Notes under the pieces: model-generated
What the model was told of the DNA's origin: nothing
The model's input: the letters and a program-made list of their open reading frames with translations, nothing else
Database searches by the model: none
Translations under genes and position numbers: made by a program
Shown: positions 27,265 through 36,370 of the stretch, piece after piece
Layout: each line of letters opens with the position of its first letter
How positions within the stretch are numbered: position 1 is the first letter of the stretch
NCBI GenBank assembly: GCA_002238825.1
Contig: MPNC01000004.1
Coordinates: 131,241-195,240, forward strand
Length of the DNA stretch: 64,000 nucleotides
Source of the DNA: SAR202 cluster bacterium bin87
Lineage (GTDB): Bacteria; Chloroflexota; Dehalococcoidia; Lucifugimonadales; UBA3495
Reading direction: 5' to 3'

Positions 27265-27651
27265 GTGACAACCACCACGGCAGAAGAAAGGGTCAGAGAG
27301 TTATTCGAGGACGCCCGCCATATGCAGGCGCAAGCCCTTGAACGGCTCCAGGCGGGTGACATCAGAGACGCCGCGGAGAAGGCCTGGTGTGCCACCAAGC
27401 GGGCCACCGACGGCCTTATCCTCATGCTCACCGGCGAGGAACCCGTGACAACAGCCGCCACGTCGGATGGCCTGGACAATCTGGCACGAGGACAACCTGA
27501 TACACGTTCGCTACAGGGCCGCTATTATAGCCGGCTCGGGCAATTGCACGGATCCTGCTTTTATGACGGGCGGTGCAACCAGGAAACCGAGCGCCGCATA
27601 CGCGAGACCGCTCAATACATTGACGATGCCGAGACCCTGGCTAGCGGATAA
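27265..27651 (+). CDS. PaREP1/HEPN-like helical protein
   Basis: 128 residues from a GTG. Two long helices: ERVRELFEDARHMQAQALER, then AGDIRDAAEKAWCATKRATD (about 29-48) and GLILMLTGEEP. This gives the amphipathic DAAEKxWxAxKxAxxxLI pattern of PaREP1/HEPN proteins. The last third (CNQETERRIRETAQYIDDAE) is another helix. No antitoxin or nucleotidyltransferase partner is adjacent. It is 46 bp after the TRAP gene, but there is no functional reason to join them. It is comparable in design to the ORF at 18674. Confidence 0.65.
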   Translation: MTTTTAEERVRELFEDARHMQAQALERLQAGDIRDAAEKAWCATKRATDGLILMLTGEEPVTTAATSDGLDNLARGQPDTRSLQGRYYSRLGQLHGSCFYDGRCNQETERRIRETAQYIDDAETLASG

Positions 27652-27740
27652 GCGACGATACGCATCACTACATGGCGCTGTATCGTCCGGCCTCGGACGA
27701 TACAAACAGGGAAAAGGGTGGCGGGGCAGTGAGGCCTGCG

Positions 27741-29162
27741 ATGGCATCATATGACATCGCCATTATCGGAGCCGGTTCCGCCGGGTTGACGGCGGCGCGA
27801 TTCGGGACACGGCTGGGAGCGCGGGTGGCGCTCATCGAGGCCAACCGGGTGGGCGGTGACTGCACGTGGACGGGGTGCGTTCCCAGCAAGGCCCTGCTGC
27901 ACGCCGCGAAGGTGGCGCATACGGTTCGGAACGCAAGCCGGTACGGGATCACCGCCAAAGACCAGCATATCGACTTCGGGGCTGTGATGGGTCGGGTGAA
28001 GGGCGCGGTGGATGAGGTGTACGCTCAGGAGTCGCCGGAAACGCTGCGGGCGGAGGGGGTTGACGTGCTGGAGGGGCGGGCCAAGTTCCAGGATGCGCGC
28101 ACTCTTGCCGTCGGCAATCAGGAGGTCTCGGCGCGGTGCTTTCTGATCTGCACCGGAGCGACGCCGTTTGTGCCGCCGATCCCCGAACTGGAGGACACAC
28201 CGTACCTGACCTACGAGACGTTCTGGGATCTGGCCGCGCTGCCGGACCGACTGGTCGTCATCGGGGGTGGCCCCATCGGGTGCGAGTTGGCGCAGGCGTG
28301 CCAGCGGCTGGGCTCTCGCGTGACCCTGGTGGAAGCGGCGGACCGGCTGCTGCCCAACGACGAACCGGAGGCCGGCCAGGCGGTGGCCCAGGCGCTGCGC
28401 CGAGATGGGATCTGTCTGCGGCTCGCTTCGCCCGTGGAGTCGGTGGGACGCAGCGGCCACGGGCCCGGTGTCCTGGTCAGCGCCGGCGGCGAGTCGATCA
28501 AAGGCGATGCCGTGCTGGTCGCCGTGGGCCGGCGAGCCCGGGTGGACGGGTTGGGACTGGAGCGGGCAGGGGTCGAACACAGCCCGCGGGGGATCGCGGT
28601 GGACGACTATCTGCGGACCAGCGCGAAGCATATCTACGCGGCCGGTGACTGCGCGGGCGGGTTCCAGTTCACGCACTACGCCGGGTTCCAGGGGGCGATG
28701 GCGGTGCGGAACATGCTGCTGCCCGGGCGTTCGCGGGCGCGGCCGCAGCATCCGCCGTGGGCCACGTTCACCGACCCGGAGGTGGCGCACGCGGGGTACA
28801 CGGAGGAGCAGGCGCGGCAGCGGTTCGGCGACAAGGCGCGGGTGTCGATGCTGCCGATGGCGCACGTCGACCGGGCGGTCACCGAGGACGCCACCGAGGG
28901 GTTCATCAAGGTGGTGCGGCGGAGCAACGGGGAGACGCTGGGGGCAACGGTGGTCGGTCAACGGGCGGCGGAAACGCTGCAGGCGTGGACCCTGGCCGGC
29001 GACAATGGGCTCAAGATGGCGGACGTGGCCCGGACAATGCAGGCGTATCCGTCGCTGGCGACCGGCAACCAGCAACTGGCGTGGGACGCGTACCTGGATG
29101 GTCTGACGACGGGGTTTACCGGAAAGGTGGTGCGGTGGTTCGCGGGCTCCGGCAGGAGCTGA
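27741..29162 (+). CDS. Pyridine nucleotide-disulfide oxidoreductase (mercuric reductase-like)
   Basis: 473 residues from the ATG at 27741 (GAGG six bases upstream; the longer frame from 27672 adds non-homologous residues). An FAD Rossmann motif IAIIGAGSAGLTAAR opens it, followed by the redox disulfide GGDCTWTGCVPSKALL (Cys pair about 42/47), an NAD motif VVIGGGPIGCELAQACQRLG (about 173-192), an FAD-closing IYAAGDCAGGFQF and a dimerisation domain with TFTDPEVAHAGYTEEQAR. It lacks an N-terminal HMA domain and the C-terminal vicinal Cys pair of true MerA, so mercury reduction is unlikely. It probably reduces another disulfide or quinone. A strong terminator follows. Confidence 0.88.
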   Translation: MASYDIAIIGAGSAGLTAARFGTRLGARVALIEANRVGGDCTWTGCVPSKALLHAAKVAHTVRNASRYGITAKDQHIDFGAVMGRVKGAVDEVYAQESPETLRAEGVDVLEGRAKFQDARTLAVGNQEVSARCFLICTGATPFVPPIPELEDTPYLTYETFWDLAALPDRLVVIGGGPIGCELAQACQRLGSRVTLVEAADRLLPNDEPEAGQAVAQALRRDGICLRLASPVESVGRSGHGPGVLVSAGGESIKGDAVLVAVGRRARVDGLGLERAGVEHSPRGIAVDDYLRTSAKHIYAAGDCAGGFQFTHYAGFQGAMAVRNMLLPGRSRARPQHPPWATFTDPEVAHAGYTEEQARQRFGDKARVSMLPMAHVDRAVTEDATEGFIKVVRRSNGETLGATVVGQRAAETLQAWTLAGDNGLKMADVARTMQAYPSLATGNQQLAWDAYLDGLTTGFTGKVVRWFAGSGRS

Positions 29163-29181
29163 CGTCGCCAGACGGAAACGA

Positions 29182-29219
29182 GAAAGGGCGCCGCCCGATG
29201 GCCGGCGCCCTTTCTTTTG
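29182..29219 (+). terminator. Rho-independent terminator
   Basis: Perfect 13-bp stem agaaagggcgccg / cggcgccctttct with a 9-nt loop, followed by tttt, 20 bp after the oxidoreductase stop. Confidence 0.85.
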
Positions 29220-29338
29220 GCTACCCGATAGGGCCGTGCGGCCTCCCGGTTGCCGAGTTATATGCTCAACAATCGTCGCGCGGCCTCGACCTCAGCAGCA
29301 CTGAGGATGCGAAAGACGTTGACGCATGTGCGTCGCGG

Positions 29339-29494
29339 CTAGGGGGTAGCTCCTATCCGGAATTTCTTGGTCCCGCAGACAGTGCAAATCGCCTGGGTTG
29401 CGGGGCGGCCGTTCTTCATGGTGACGCCCTGCACATCCTTCGAGTCGGTCTTCGCCTTGCACTTCACGCAATAGATCTGAACTTGAGTCGTCAT
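29339..29494 (-). CDS. DUF5679 zinc-ribbon miniprotein
   Basis: 51 residues, read directly from the minus strand. It starts MTTQVQIYCVKCKAKTDSKD, continues GVTMKNGRPATQAICTVCGT and ends KKFRIGATP. Two CxxC pairs (YCVKC, CTVC) form a zinc ribbon, and the TMKNGRPAT core is the DUF5679 signature. GGAGG lies about nine bases before the ATG at 29494. These proteins are widespread in Chloroflexota and have no known function. The gene stands alone in the gap between the terminator at 29219 and the cyclase gene. Confidence 0.85.
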   Translation of the reverse strand: MTTQVQIYCVKCKAKTDSKDVQGVTMKNGRPATQAICTVCGTKKFRIGATP

Positions 29495-29747
29495 CGACAA
29501 TAACCTCCAATGGTTGCTGGGCTCCTATTGTGAGCCCGTGTTGAGTAATACCCTAGCGCCGCAATGGTGTCAATGGAATGGGACGGCGTTTGGGAGACGA
29601 TTTTGTGCTGCGACCAGTGTAAATGCGCCGTCGAGGCTTCCGGCGATCGGAACGAGGTCGCGGATTGGGTCAAGTGGCGGCTGAACTTACCGTGCGGGTT
29701 CGGATCAGGAAATCAGGTTGTTGGCAGTTTGGCGCGCCCGTTGCCGT

Positions 29748-30701
29748 TTAGAACACCGCAACCGGATTCACTGGAGAGCCGGTGGTGTTCTGGAGGCGCA
29801 GCGGGTTGATGCTGACCATGAAGGTCCAGCGGTTGCGCTCGCGGCAGACTTCGGCGACGTCCTCCAAGTTGGCGTTGTCCAGGATCCACAGTCCCATGGC
29901 GGTGATGGACACCTGGTGAACCGGGTTGGTGAGCTGGCCCGGATACTGGGGAGGGCTGACGTCGTTGCCGGTGTCGGAGCCGAGGACGGCGATATCGCGT
30001 TCCCGGAAGAGGGGCAGGCAGGCGGCCTGGCACGCGGTGGATCCGGCTTCGCGCGGCACGGGGCCCTCGACCATGCGGCGTCGAAGCTGGCCGGTGCGCA
30101 CGAGGAGCACGTCGCCAGGCTCGATGCGGAAGCCGCAGCGCTCCTCGGCGGCCAGGATGTCATCGGGCATGACCCCTTCGCCGCGCTCCACCCAGTCGGT
30201 GCCGCGCACGAAAGGCACATCGACCAGCACGCCGCGGGTGATGAAGCCGTTTTTGGCCTGCTCGACGGAGCACACGGTGGCGCCCAGGCTGGTGGACACC
30301 ATGTGGGCCGGCTTGCCGTTGTAGGTCTTGCCGTTCCAGAAGAAGTGGGCCAGGCTGTCCACGTGCGTCACGGACACCCCGTGGAAGATCATGCCGATGT
30401 AGTCCATGGCCACGGCGGAGGGGCGGTTGGACACCTTGTCTCCGGTGGCCCAGCCCTCGCCGCTCTCGATCATATAGTGCACCGGTGGAGCCGGCACATC
30501 CGGAGCCGGGTCCCAGGTCACATCGCGTGACAGGGAGATGCAGAGGCCTTCCTGAACGGTGGCCAGGGCCTGGCGGGTCTTTTCGGGAGTGATCAGGTTG
30601 GGCGTGCCGAGCTCGTCGTCGTCACCCCATCTACCCCAGTTGGACAGGCTGTCGAACCAGCCCAACACTTCCTGCTCCGACGGAATACCGTCCTGCGGCA
30701 T
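29748..30701 (-). CDS. Cyclase-family metal-dependent hydrolase (kynurenine formamidase-like)
   Basis: 317 residues from the ATG at 30701, which has GGAGGG seven bases upstream; the long open frame above it is repeat DNA. The metal-binding signature is VTHVDSLAHFFWNGK (about 115-129), equivalent to the HxDxxxH motif of the cyclase/KynB superfamily. IEPGDVLLVRTGQL and AVLGSDTGNDV are further family strands. It probably hydrolyses an amide or lactone of an aromatic or organic acid using Zn or Mn. It is larger than KynB (about 210 residues) and matches the longer cyclase-family branch. The substrate is unknown. Confidence 0.87.
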   Translation of the reverse strand: MPQDGIPSEQEVLGWFDSLSNWGRWGDDDELGTPNLITPEKTRQALATVQEGLCISLSRDVTWDPAPDVPAPPVHYMIESGEGWATGDKVSNRPSAVAMDYIGMIFHGVSVTHVDSLAHFFWNGKTYNGKPAHMVSTSLGATVCSVEQAKNGFITRGVLVDVPFVRGTDWVERGEGVMPDDILAAEERCGFRIEPGDVLLVRTGQLRRRMVEGPVPREAGSTACQAACLPLFRERDIAVLGSDTGNDVSPPQYPGQLTNPVHQVSITAMGLWILDNANLEDVAEVCRERNRWTFMVSINPLRLQNTTGSPVNPVAVF

Positions 30702-30870
30702 AAGAATTCCCTCCACCTTGTGGGCATAGGTTGCCCGACAAGTGTGACGAATTATGACGCAGGGCGGGATACGACGCAACGGGGAATTTGGCATGGATGC
30801 CCAGGATGAACTGGATATAGCCGGATGTTGGCGGGCCAGGTCTCGTGGATTTCCGCTTTGGCGGGAAAGA

Positions 30871-31008
30871 CCGCACGCGTACCCAGTTGCACCGGAACGG
30901 TCATTGCGAGCGGAGCGCGGCAATCTCGTGTTGGCAACGGGGTCTCTTCCGGCAACGGGATCGCCACGTCGCTGCGCACCTCGCGATGACAAACCGGGTA
31001 CGCGTGAG
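30871..31008. repeat. MITE-like element, family I, GCAATGAC interior
   Basis: Ends gcacgcgtaccc (30873-30884) and gggtacgcgtgag (30996-31008). The 9-mers cgggaaaga (30862-30870) and cgagaaaga (31009-31017) match at 8 of 9 as a target duplication. The interior is one full hairpin: gtcattgcgagcggagcgcg ... atcgccacgtcgctgcgcac. The rest of the 455-bp gap 30702-31156 contains an ATCC-type repeat near 30790 and a hairpin at 31093. Confidence 0.8.
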
Positions 31009-31092
31009 CGAGAAAGACAGGTTGCGGTGAGCGGGATGCCGGTTGGGGAGGCTCCAAGTATCCCGAGAGACGTGTCGCCGTGCGAAATCGAT

Positions 31093-31122
31093 GCAGCCCG
31101 AGGCGCCATCGCCTCGGGCTGC
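31093..31122 (-). terminator. Strong hairpin, probable terminator of the gene at 31157
   Basis: Perfect 13-bp stem gcagcccgaggcg / cgcctcgggctgc closed by a 4-nt loop, 35 bp beyond the stop of the minus-strand gene. The following minus-strand sequence is only moderately T-rich. Confidence 0.6.
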
Positions 31123-31156
31123 CGGTGTGCGTGGTGTCCGTGAATCGGGCCTGTGG

Positions 31157-31606
31157 CTACGCAGACGCCGGCCCGCCCCAGTGGACCATGGCCTGGATCA
31201 GGGCGTCTTCGGGACGCTCCTGGCCGGCCCTGACGTCCTGATGGTATGCCGTTATGTGGACATAGTGAGGTCCGCGGCCGGCAGCCGGGGCTTCATGGCG
31301 GACCTGTATGGCGTAGTCAGGAGTGTAGTGCCATAGCGAACCGGCCGGAGATCCGTTCAGCTCCCAGGCCTGGACAGCGTCAAAAAGTTGCCGGCGGGTG
31401 ACCGGACCCAACGGTTCGCCCTGTACTAACCGGATGTCGTCGGGGCCGATGCTCGAACCGGCGGCGGGACTGGGGACGGAGCGCATCGTGGCTCTCTGCC
31501 TGACGATGTCCAGGGCCGCCGCGACGTCCTCAGGGGAAGTGTTGCCGATCTCGGTTTCGATCCAGGCTTCGAGCCTTGCGGCGATTTGGTCGGGTCTCAG
31601 CATCAT
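31157..31606 (-). CDS. Hypothetical protein
   Basis: 149 residues, soluble. AGGAG sits eight bases before the ATG at 31606 (a second ATG follows at once). The N-terminus (QIAARLEAWIETEIGNTSPE) is helical. The middle is polar with RRQLFDAVQAWELNGSPAGS, and the C-terminus is strand-like (GPHYVHITAYHQDVRAGQER). I recognise no family. Codon use matches its neighbours. It lies between two strong hairpins (31093 and 31703), so it is probably monocistronic. A stress role is conceivable from its position beside hsp20 but nothing in the sequence shows it. Confidence 0.65.
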   Translation of the reverse strand: MMLRPDQIAARLEAWIETEIGNTSPEDVAAALDIVRQRATMRSVPSPAAGSSIGPDDIRLVQGEPLGPVTRRQLFDAVQAWELNGSPAGSLWHYTPDYAIQVRHEAPAAGRGPHYVHITAYHQDVRAGQERPEDALIQAMVHWGGPASA

Positions 31607-31702
31607 GATGGATACTCCTGGCGGTTGGACGGTGTGGAGAGCCGGGTTCGACGCTTTCAGCAGGGTGATCAGTCGTCGGTGTACCGGCGAAGTGGGCGCA
31701 CG

Positions 31703-31740
31703 TAAATTGGAGGTGGAGAGTCAACCCCACCTCCAATTTA
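31703..31740 (-). terminator. Symmetric terminator hairpin after hsp20
   Basis: Perfect 14-bp stem taaattggaggtgg / ccacctccaattta with a 10-nt loop, 25 bp past the hsp20 stop. A/T-rich ends on both sides would let it work in both directions. Confidence 0.75.
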
Positions 31741-31764
31741 TCACGCGCGGTTTTTCACCGGCGT

Positions 31765-32253
31765 TTAGCAGGCGTCGGCGTTGGACGCGCCGGCAGGGTT
31801 GGAGATCTGCAGGCGGCGGGTCTGGGCGGCCTCGGCGACGGGGACCGTCACGGTGAGCACGCCGTGCTCGAGGGCGACGGAGGCGTCGTCCAGGTTGAGG
31901 TCGCTGGGGAGACGGATGGCGCGGGAGAAGCTGCCGGAGCGGCGCTCGCGCATCAGGTACTCCTCGCCCTCGTGGCTGACCTCCGACTGGCGGGTGGCCT
32001 TGACCGAGAGGATCCGGTCAGGGCTGATGGACACGTCCACGTCATCGGCGGCGAAGCCGGGAAGCGACGCGGTGGCGGTGAGCTGCCGGTCGTTGCGGGC
32101 CACGTCCATGGGGATGGACCAGGCCTCGCCGGCAGTCTCGACGCCGTCCTCCATGGGGTCACCCCAGCGATGGGCCGCCCACAGGGGGCTGTTGAACAGA
32201 CGGTTGAAATGGCGCATCTCGCGGAAGGGGTCAAATCGCTGCATGGTCGTCAT
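31765..32253 (-). CDS. hsp20: Small heat-shock protein Hsp20
   Basis: 162 residues. The alpha-crystallin domain (about 44-140) begins at WSIPMDVARNDRQLTATASL, includes PGFAADDVDVSISPDRILSV and ends with the signature LEHGVLTVTVP (about 129-139); an IxN-like tail (LQISNPAG) follows. It is an ATP-independent holdase that keeps unfolding proteins soluble for the Hsp70/Clp systems. GGAGG precedes the ATG at 32253. It is divergent from dnaJ-hspR-clpC and has a perfect consensus promoter overlapped by a HAIR-like palindrome, so HspR repression is likely. Confidence 0.95.
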   Translation of the reverse strand: MTTMQRFDPFREMRHFNRLFNSPLWAAHRWGDPMEDGVETAGEAWSIPMDVARNDRQLTATASLPGFAADDVDVSISPDRILSVKATRQSEVSHEGEEYLMRERRSGSFSRAIRLPSDLNLDDASVALEHGVLTVTVPVAEAAQTRRLQISNPAGASNADAC

Positions 32254-32324
32254 AATCTATCCTCCAGAGGCATCGGCGCGGTGGCCGAGGGTGTTGTTGG
32301 CCGCTGTTTCCGGCCGGTGATGTC

Positions 32325-32353
32325 ATTATACAAACTTGATGGGTTCTTGTCAA
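32325..32353 (-). promoter_or_regulatory. Perfect-consensus sigma70 promoter of hsp20
   Basis: On the minus strand: TTGACA (32353-32348), 17-bp spacer, TATAAT (32330-32325). Both hexamers and the spacing equal the consensus. The predicted leader to the ATG at 32253 is about 65 nt. Confidence 0.85.
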
Positions 32354-32355
32354 GT
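32334..32355. promoter_or_regulatory. HAIR-like HspR operator
   Basis: ACTTGA-N10-TCAAGT, a perfect palindrome covering the -35 box and spacer of the hsp20 promoter. HspR boxes (HAIR) read CTTGAGT-N7-ACTCAAG, so the outer half-sites CTTGA/TCAAG match exactly and the spacing is one base shorter. hspR lies 1 kb away in the divergent operon. Confidence 0.6.
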
Positions 32356-32380
32356 CTATGGATGGGTTTCAATCAATTTA

Positions 32381-32409
32381 TTGAATATGATCGCATCGTC
32401 TGATATGAT
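32381..32409 (+). promoter_or_regulatory. Sigma70-like promoter of dnaJ-hspR-clpC
   Basis: TTGAAT (32381-32386), 17-bp spacer, TATGAT (32404-32409). The start site would be about 30 nt before the dnaJ ATG. A second inverted repeat, TCAAT-N6-ATTGA (32369-32384), overlaps the -35 box. Confidence 0.7.
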
Positions 32410-32445
32410 GGTGACACGATCATTTTAGTGCAGGCAGGAGCCGCA

Positions 32446-33378
32446 ATGGCTGACTACTACGACATACTGGGCGTACCGCGCAGCGCTGACGAAAAGGAGA
32501 TCCGGCAGGCGTACCGCCGGCTGGCGCGTCAGCATCACCCGGACGTGAATCCCGGGGACGACGCGTCGGCAGAGCGGTTCAAGACCATCAACGCCGCCTA
32601 CGAGGTGCTGTCGGACGCGGACAAGCGGGAAAAGTACGACCGCTACGGCGACCGCTGGGAGCAGGCGGAGCACTTTGACCGGCAGGGGTTTGATCGCCGG
32701 GGGTTTGATCCGCAGGGCGGAGGTGACTTCTCGCAGTTCTTCCGGGGCGGCAACTTCGGCGGCGGGCCGGGCGGGTTCAGCTTCTCCACCGGCGGGGCCA
32801 CGCTGTCGGACCTGCTGGGCGGGTTCGCTTCGGACATGGGCGGCGGCCGGGGCGAGCGGTTTCGGCCGAAGCCGGCGGACGTGCCGGTGGAGATCACGCT
32901 GGAGGAGGCGGACCACGGGACGACCCGCCTGGTCAACCTGCCCGACGGCCGGCGGCTGGAGGTGAAGATTCCGGCCGGCATCGCCGACGGAGGACGGGTG
33001 CACATCGCGGCGGGTAACAGCGCCGGCGGCGAGTTCAACCTGCTGGTGACGGCGCTGCCCCACGAGCGGTTCGACCGCAAGGGAGATGACCTGCACACCA
33101 CGGTGGACGTGCCGCTGGTGGACGCGGTGCTGGGCGGGGTCGCCAAGGTGAGGACGCTGCGCGGGCAGATCGAGCTGACGCTGCCTCCGGAGACGCAGAA
33201 CGGCCGCCGGTTCCGGCTGGCCGGCCAGGGCATGGCGCGGCTGAACGATCCGGACAAGCGGGGCAACCTGTATGCGGAGGTCAACGTGGTGCTGCCCACC
33301 GGGCTCACCGACGAGCAGCGGCACCTCTTCGAGCAGATCCGCGACGGCCAGGCCGCCGCAGAAATGCCCAGCCAGTAA
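32446..33378 (+). CDS. DnaJ-class co-chaperone without zinc finger (CbpA type)
   Basis: 310 residues from the ATG at 32446 (AGGAG five bases upstream). The J domain (about 1-65) starts [20 protein letters not shown] and has the Hsp70-stimulating HPD in [11 protein letters not shown] Gly/Phe-rich linker follows ([20 protein letters not shown]), then two C-terminal substrate-binding domains ([33 protein letters not shown]). The CxxCxGxG zinc repeats are absent, so this is a class B J protein. It is first in an operon with hspR (12 bp) and clpC. dnaK and grpE are not in the window. Confidence 0.93.
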   Translation: MADYYDILGVPRSADEKEIRQAYRRLARQHHPDVNPGDDASAERFKTINAAYEVLSDADKREKYDRYGDRWEQAEHFDRQGFDRRGFDPQGGGDFSQFFRGGNFGGGPGGFSFSTGGATLSDLLGGFASDMGGGRGERFRPKPADVPVEITLEEADHGTTRLVNLPDGRRLEVKIPAGIADGGRVHIAAGNSAGGEFNLLVTALPHERFDRKGDDLHTTVDVPLVDAVLGGVAKVRTLRGQIELTLPPETQNGRRFRLAGQGMARLNDPDKRGNLYAEVNVVLPTGLTDEQRHLFEQIRDGQAAAEMPSQ

Positions 33379-33390
33379 GGAGCAACGACA

Positions 33391-33786
33391 ATGATGCAGG
33401 ACGGAAACTTCCCGACCGAACCCTGTTTCGTCATCAGCGTGGCCGCGCGCATGGTGGGGCTGCACGCGCAGACCCTGCGCTACTACGAGCGGGTGGGACT
33501 GGTGATGCCATCGCGCTCGGGCGGACGGCAGCGGCTGTACTCCATGGCCGACGTGGAGCGGCTGCGGAGGATCAAGACCTTCGTCGACGAGCTGGGCGTG
33601 AACCTGGCGGGAGCGGAGGTGGCCCTGAAGCTGATCGACCGGATAACAGAGCTGGAAGGCCAGGTGGAAGCCCTGAGCAACGAAGTGACCCGACTGCGCG
33701 CCGCCGACAACGTGACCAGGAACTCGGCCGGCGACGGCAGTCCTCGCAATAATTCGACCCGCAGGAATAACGCAACCAGGAGGTAA
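33391..33786 (+). CDS. hspR: Heat-shock repressor HspR (MerR family)
   Basis: 131 residues. The N-terminal winged helix-turn-helix reads FVISVAARMVGLHAQTLRYY (about 14-33), then ERVGLVMPSRSGGRQRLYSM, matching HspR more closely than metal-sensing MerR proteins: there are no metal-binding cysteines. A coiled-coil dimerisation helix (LIDRITELEGQVEALSNEVT) and a low-complexity Arg/Asn tail follow. HspR represses chaperone genes by binding HAIR repeats, with DnaK as co-repressor in actinomycetes. It lies between dnaJ and clpC, the usual autoregulated arrangement, and a HAIR-like site lies at 32334. Confidence 0.92.
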   Translation: MMQDGNFPTEPCFVISVAARMVGLHAQTLRYYERVGLVMPSRSGGRQRLYSMADVERLRRIKTFVDELGVNLAGAEVALKLIDRITELEGQVEALSNEVTRLRAADNVTRNSAGDGSPRNNSTRRNNATRR

Positions 33787-33791
33787 CCGAT

Positions 33792-36278
33792 ATGGTGATG
33801 ACCGCGGATAAATTCACGAGACAGGCGCAGGAGGCGTTGCAGCGCTCCCAGGAGCTGGTGCGCAACTACCAGCACAGCCAGTGGGACGTGGAGCACGTGC
33901 TGCTGGCGCTGGTGGCTCTGGAGGACGGGCTGCCCGAGCGCATCTTCCGGGAGCTGGGCGTTGACGTCGAGGCGGTGAAGAGCCGGCTGCACCAGACGCT
34001 GGACTCGGCGCCGAAGGTGGTGTCGGGCACGCAGCAGATCTTCATCACGCCCCGCTTGCAGCGGATGCTGCAGGTGGCGGACGAGGAGGCGCAGCGGCTG
34101 AAGGACCAGTTCATCAGCGTGGAGCACCTGCTGGTGGCCGCCGCGCGGGAGAACACCGGCGATTCGGCGCGGCTGTTCCAGGACCTGGGCGTCAATCAGG
34201 AGATGATGTACCAGGCCATGCAGAAACTGCGGGGCTCGCACCGCGTGGAGGACCAGAACGCGGAGCAGAAGTACCGCTCGCTGGAGAAGTACAGCGTGGA
34301 CCTGACCGAGTTGGCGCGGGTCGGCAAGCTGGACCCGGTGGTGGGGCGCGAGCAGGAAATCCGGCAGGTGATGCAGACGCTGACCCGGCGCACCAAGAAC
34401 AACCCGGTGCTGATCGGCGAGGCCGGCGTGGGCAAGACGGCCATCGCCGAGGGGCTGGCCAGCAAGATCATCTGCGACGACGTGCCGGACTCGCTGCACA
34501 ACAAGCGGGTGATGGCGCTGGACATGGGCCGGCTGGTGGCCGGGGCCAAGTTCCGCGGCGAGTTCGAGGAGCGGCTGAAGTCGGTCATCGACGAGGTGAC
34601 GTCGTCCAACGGCGAGGTGATCGTCTTCCTGGACGAGATGCACACGCTGGTGGGCGCGGGAGCCGGCGAGGGCGGTCTGGACGCCAGCAACATGCTCAAG
34701 CCGGCCCTGGCCCGGGGCGAGCTGCAGGCCATCGGCTCGACGACGCTGGACGAATACCGCAAGCACATCGAGCGGGACCCGGCGCTGGCGCGGCGGTTCC
34801 AGCCGGTGTTTGTCGAAGAACCGACGCCGGAGCAGGCGCTGGACATCCTCATGGCGCTGAAGCCGCGCTACGAGGCCCACCACCGGGTGACGCTCACCGA
34901 CGGGGCCATCGCGGCGGCGGTGCGGCTGAGCGACCGGTACATCACCGACCGCAAGCTGCCGGACAAGGCCATCGACTTCATGGACGAGGCGGGCAGCAAG
35001 GTGCGGATCGACGCCGGGATGCTGCCGCCCAAGTTGCAGGAGATGGAGAACCGGCGGCGGGAGCTGACCGACCTGGAGGAGCGGGCCAACCAGATGTCCG
35101 ACTACGAGCGGGCGGCCCAGTACCGCACGGAGCGGCTGCGCTTGGAAGAAGAGGTGACCGCCGAGCACGAGGCCATCGAGCACACCACCGGGCCCGACCT
35201 GGTGGTCAACGAGAAGGACATCGCCGAGCTGGTGTCCAACTGGACGGGCATCCCGGTGGGACAGCTCATGGAGGGCGAGGCCGAGCGTCTGCTGCACATG
35301 GAGGAGCACCTGCACCGGCGGGTCGTCGGGCAGGAAGAGGCGATCAGCGCGGTGGCAGACACCATCCGCCGGGCGCGGTCGGGTCTCAACGACCCCAAGC
35401 GTCCCTACGGCAGCTTCATCTTCCTGGGTCCCACGGGCGTGGGCAAGACCGAGCTGAGCCGGGCGCTGGCCGAGTTCCTGTTCAACGACGAGGACAGCAT
35501 GGTGCGCCTCGACATGTCGGAGTACGGCGAGCGGCACACTGTGTCACGGCTGATCGGCGCGCCTCCCGGCTACGTGGGATATGACGACGCCGGGCAGCTG
35601 ACCGAGGCGGTGCGGCGGCGGCCCCACCGGGTGATCCTGTTCGACGAGATCGAGAAGGCGCACCCGGACGTGTTCAACCTGCTGCTGCAGATCCTGGAGG
35701 ACGGACGGCTGACCGACGGGCAGGGTCGCACGGTGGACTTCCGCAACACGGTGATCGTCATGACCAGCAACCTGGGCACGGGTGACCTGGGGCAGCGGCC
35801 CTTTGGCCTCAGTCCGACGGCCGACCGGGAGCAGGATGCCGGGAAGGTGTCGGCGGAGCTCTCCCGTTCAGTGCGCGACGCGTTGCAGCGGCAGTTCCGG
35901 CCGGAGTTGCTGAACCGCATCGACGAGACCATCGTGTTCCACCCGCTGAGCCGGGCGCAGATCGGCGAGATCGTCGGGCTGATGGTGGGCGAGGTGCAGA
36001 AGCGGCTGGCGGAGCGGGACATCACCTGCGAGCTGACCGAGGCCGGCTGCGACTGGCTGGTGAACGAGGGGTTCAACGTGACCTACGGGGCGCGTCCGCT
36101 GCGCCGCGCCATCCAGCGGCACCTCGAGAACCGGCTGGCCCAGGGCGTCCTGTCCGGCGAGTTCAACGAGCACGACCACGTCATCGCCGACGTGAACGAA
36201 GCGAGGGACGGGCTGGCGCTGCGGGTGGCTGCTCGCACTGAGGCGGAGGATGAAAGGGAGTTGGCGGGCGTGGTGTAG
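33792..36278 (+). CDS. AAA+ chaperone ClpC-type (ClpB/ClpC family)
   Basis: 828 residues. Two Clp-N repeats (about 6-75 and 82-148), then AAA1 with Walker A GEAGVGKT (209-216) and Walker [21 protein letters not shown] short middle domain (about 410-470) carries a UVR-like [20 protein letters not shown]2 has a second Walker A GPTGVGKT (about 546-553) and a D2-small domain ([14 protein letters not shown]). The middle region is far shorter than ClpB's coiled coil, so I favour ClpC, an unfoldase feeding ClpP, although the operon position after hspR is where actinomycetes often keep clpB. AGGAGG precedes the ATG; the gap to hspR is 5 bp. Confidence 0.92.
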   Translation: MVMTADKFTRQAQEALQRSQELVRNYQHSQWDVEHVLLALVALEDGLPERIFRELGVDVEAVKSRLHQTLDSAPKVVSGTQQIFITPRLQRMLQVADEEAQRLKDQFISVEHLLVAAARENTGDSARLFQDLGVNQEMMYQAMQKLRGSHRVEDQNAEQKYRSLEKYSVDLTELARVGKLDPVVGREQEIRQVMQTLTRRTKNNPVLIGEAGVGKTAIAEGLASKIICDDVPDSLHNKRVMALDMGRLVAGAKFRGEFEERLKSVIDEVTSSNGEVIVFLDEMHTLVGAGAGEGGLDASNMLKPALARGELQAIGSTTLDEYRKHIERDPALARRFQPVFVEEPTPEQALDILMALKPRYEAHHRVTLTDGAIAAAVRLSDRYITDRKLPDKAIDFMDEAGSKVRIDAGMLPPKLQEMENRRRELTDLEERANQMSDYERAAQYRTERLRLEEEVTAEHEAIEHTTGPDLVVNEKDIAELVSNWTGIPVGQLMEGEAERLLHMEEHLHRRVVGQEEAISAVADTIRRARSGLNDPKRPYGSFIFLGPTGVGKTELSRALAEFLFNDEDSMVRLDMSEYGERHTVSRLIGAPPGYVGYDDAGQLTEAVRRRPHRVILFDEIEKAHPDVFNLLLQILEDGRLTDGQGRTVDFRNTVIVMTSNLGTGDLGQRPFGLSPTADREQDAGKVSAELSRSVRDALQRQFRPELLNRIDETIVFHPLSRAQIGEIVGLMVGEVQKRLAERDITCELTEAGCDWLVNEGFNVTYGARPLRRAIQRHLENRLAQGVLSGEFNEHDHVIADVNEARDGLALRVAARTEAEDERELAGVV

Positions 36279-36305
36279 GTTCGCTGCGCTGACTGGCTAT
36301 TGGGT

Positions 36306-36343
36306 GCGGCCCTGTCCAGTGGGATGGGGCCGCGCTGTTTTCG
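36306..36343 (+). terminator. Terminator of the dnaJ-hspR-clpC operon
   Basis: Stem gcggccc (36306-36312) / gggccgc (36327-36333) followed by gctgtttt, 28 bp after the clpC stop. Confidence 0.6.
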
Positions 36344-36370
36344 GGCGTGTGGTCGGGCTGCATTTGGTAG

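Noticed and set aside
27741-29162. Mercuric reductase MerA
   Set aside because: The redox pair is present, but the HMA domain and C-terminal vicinal cysteines are absent and no mer genes are near.
33483-35537. 684-residue minus-strand open frame
   Set aside because: Mirror of hspR-clpC; His/Leu/Arg-rich artefact.
33792-36278. ClpB disaggregase
   Set aside because: The middle domain is too short for the ClpB coiled coil and has a UVR-like segment; ClpC type fits better, though the operon position allowed ClpB.
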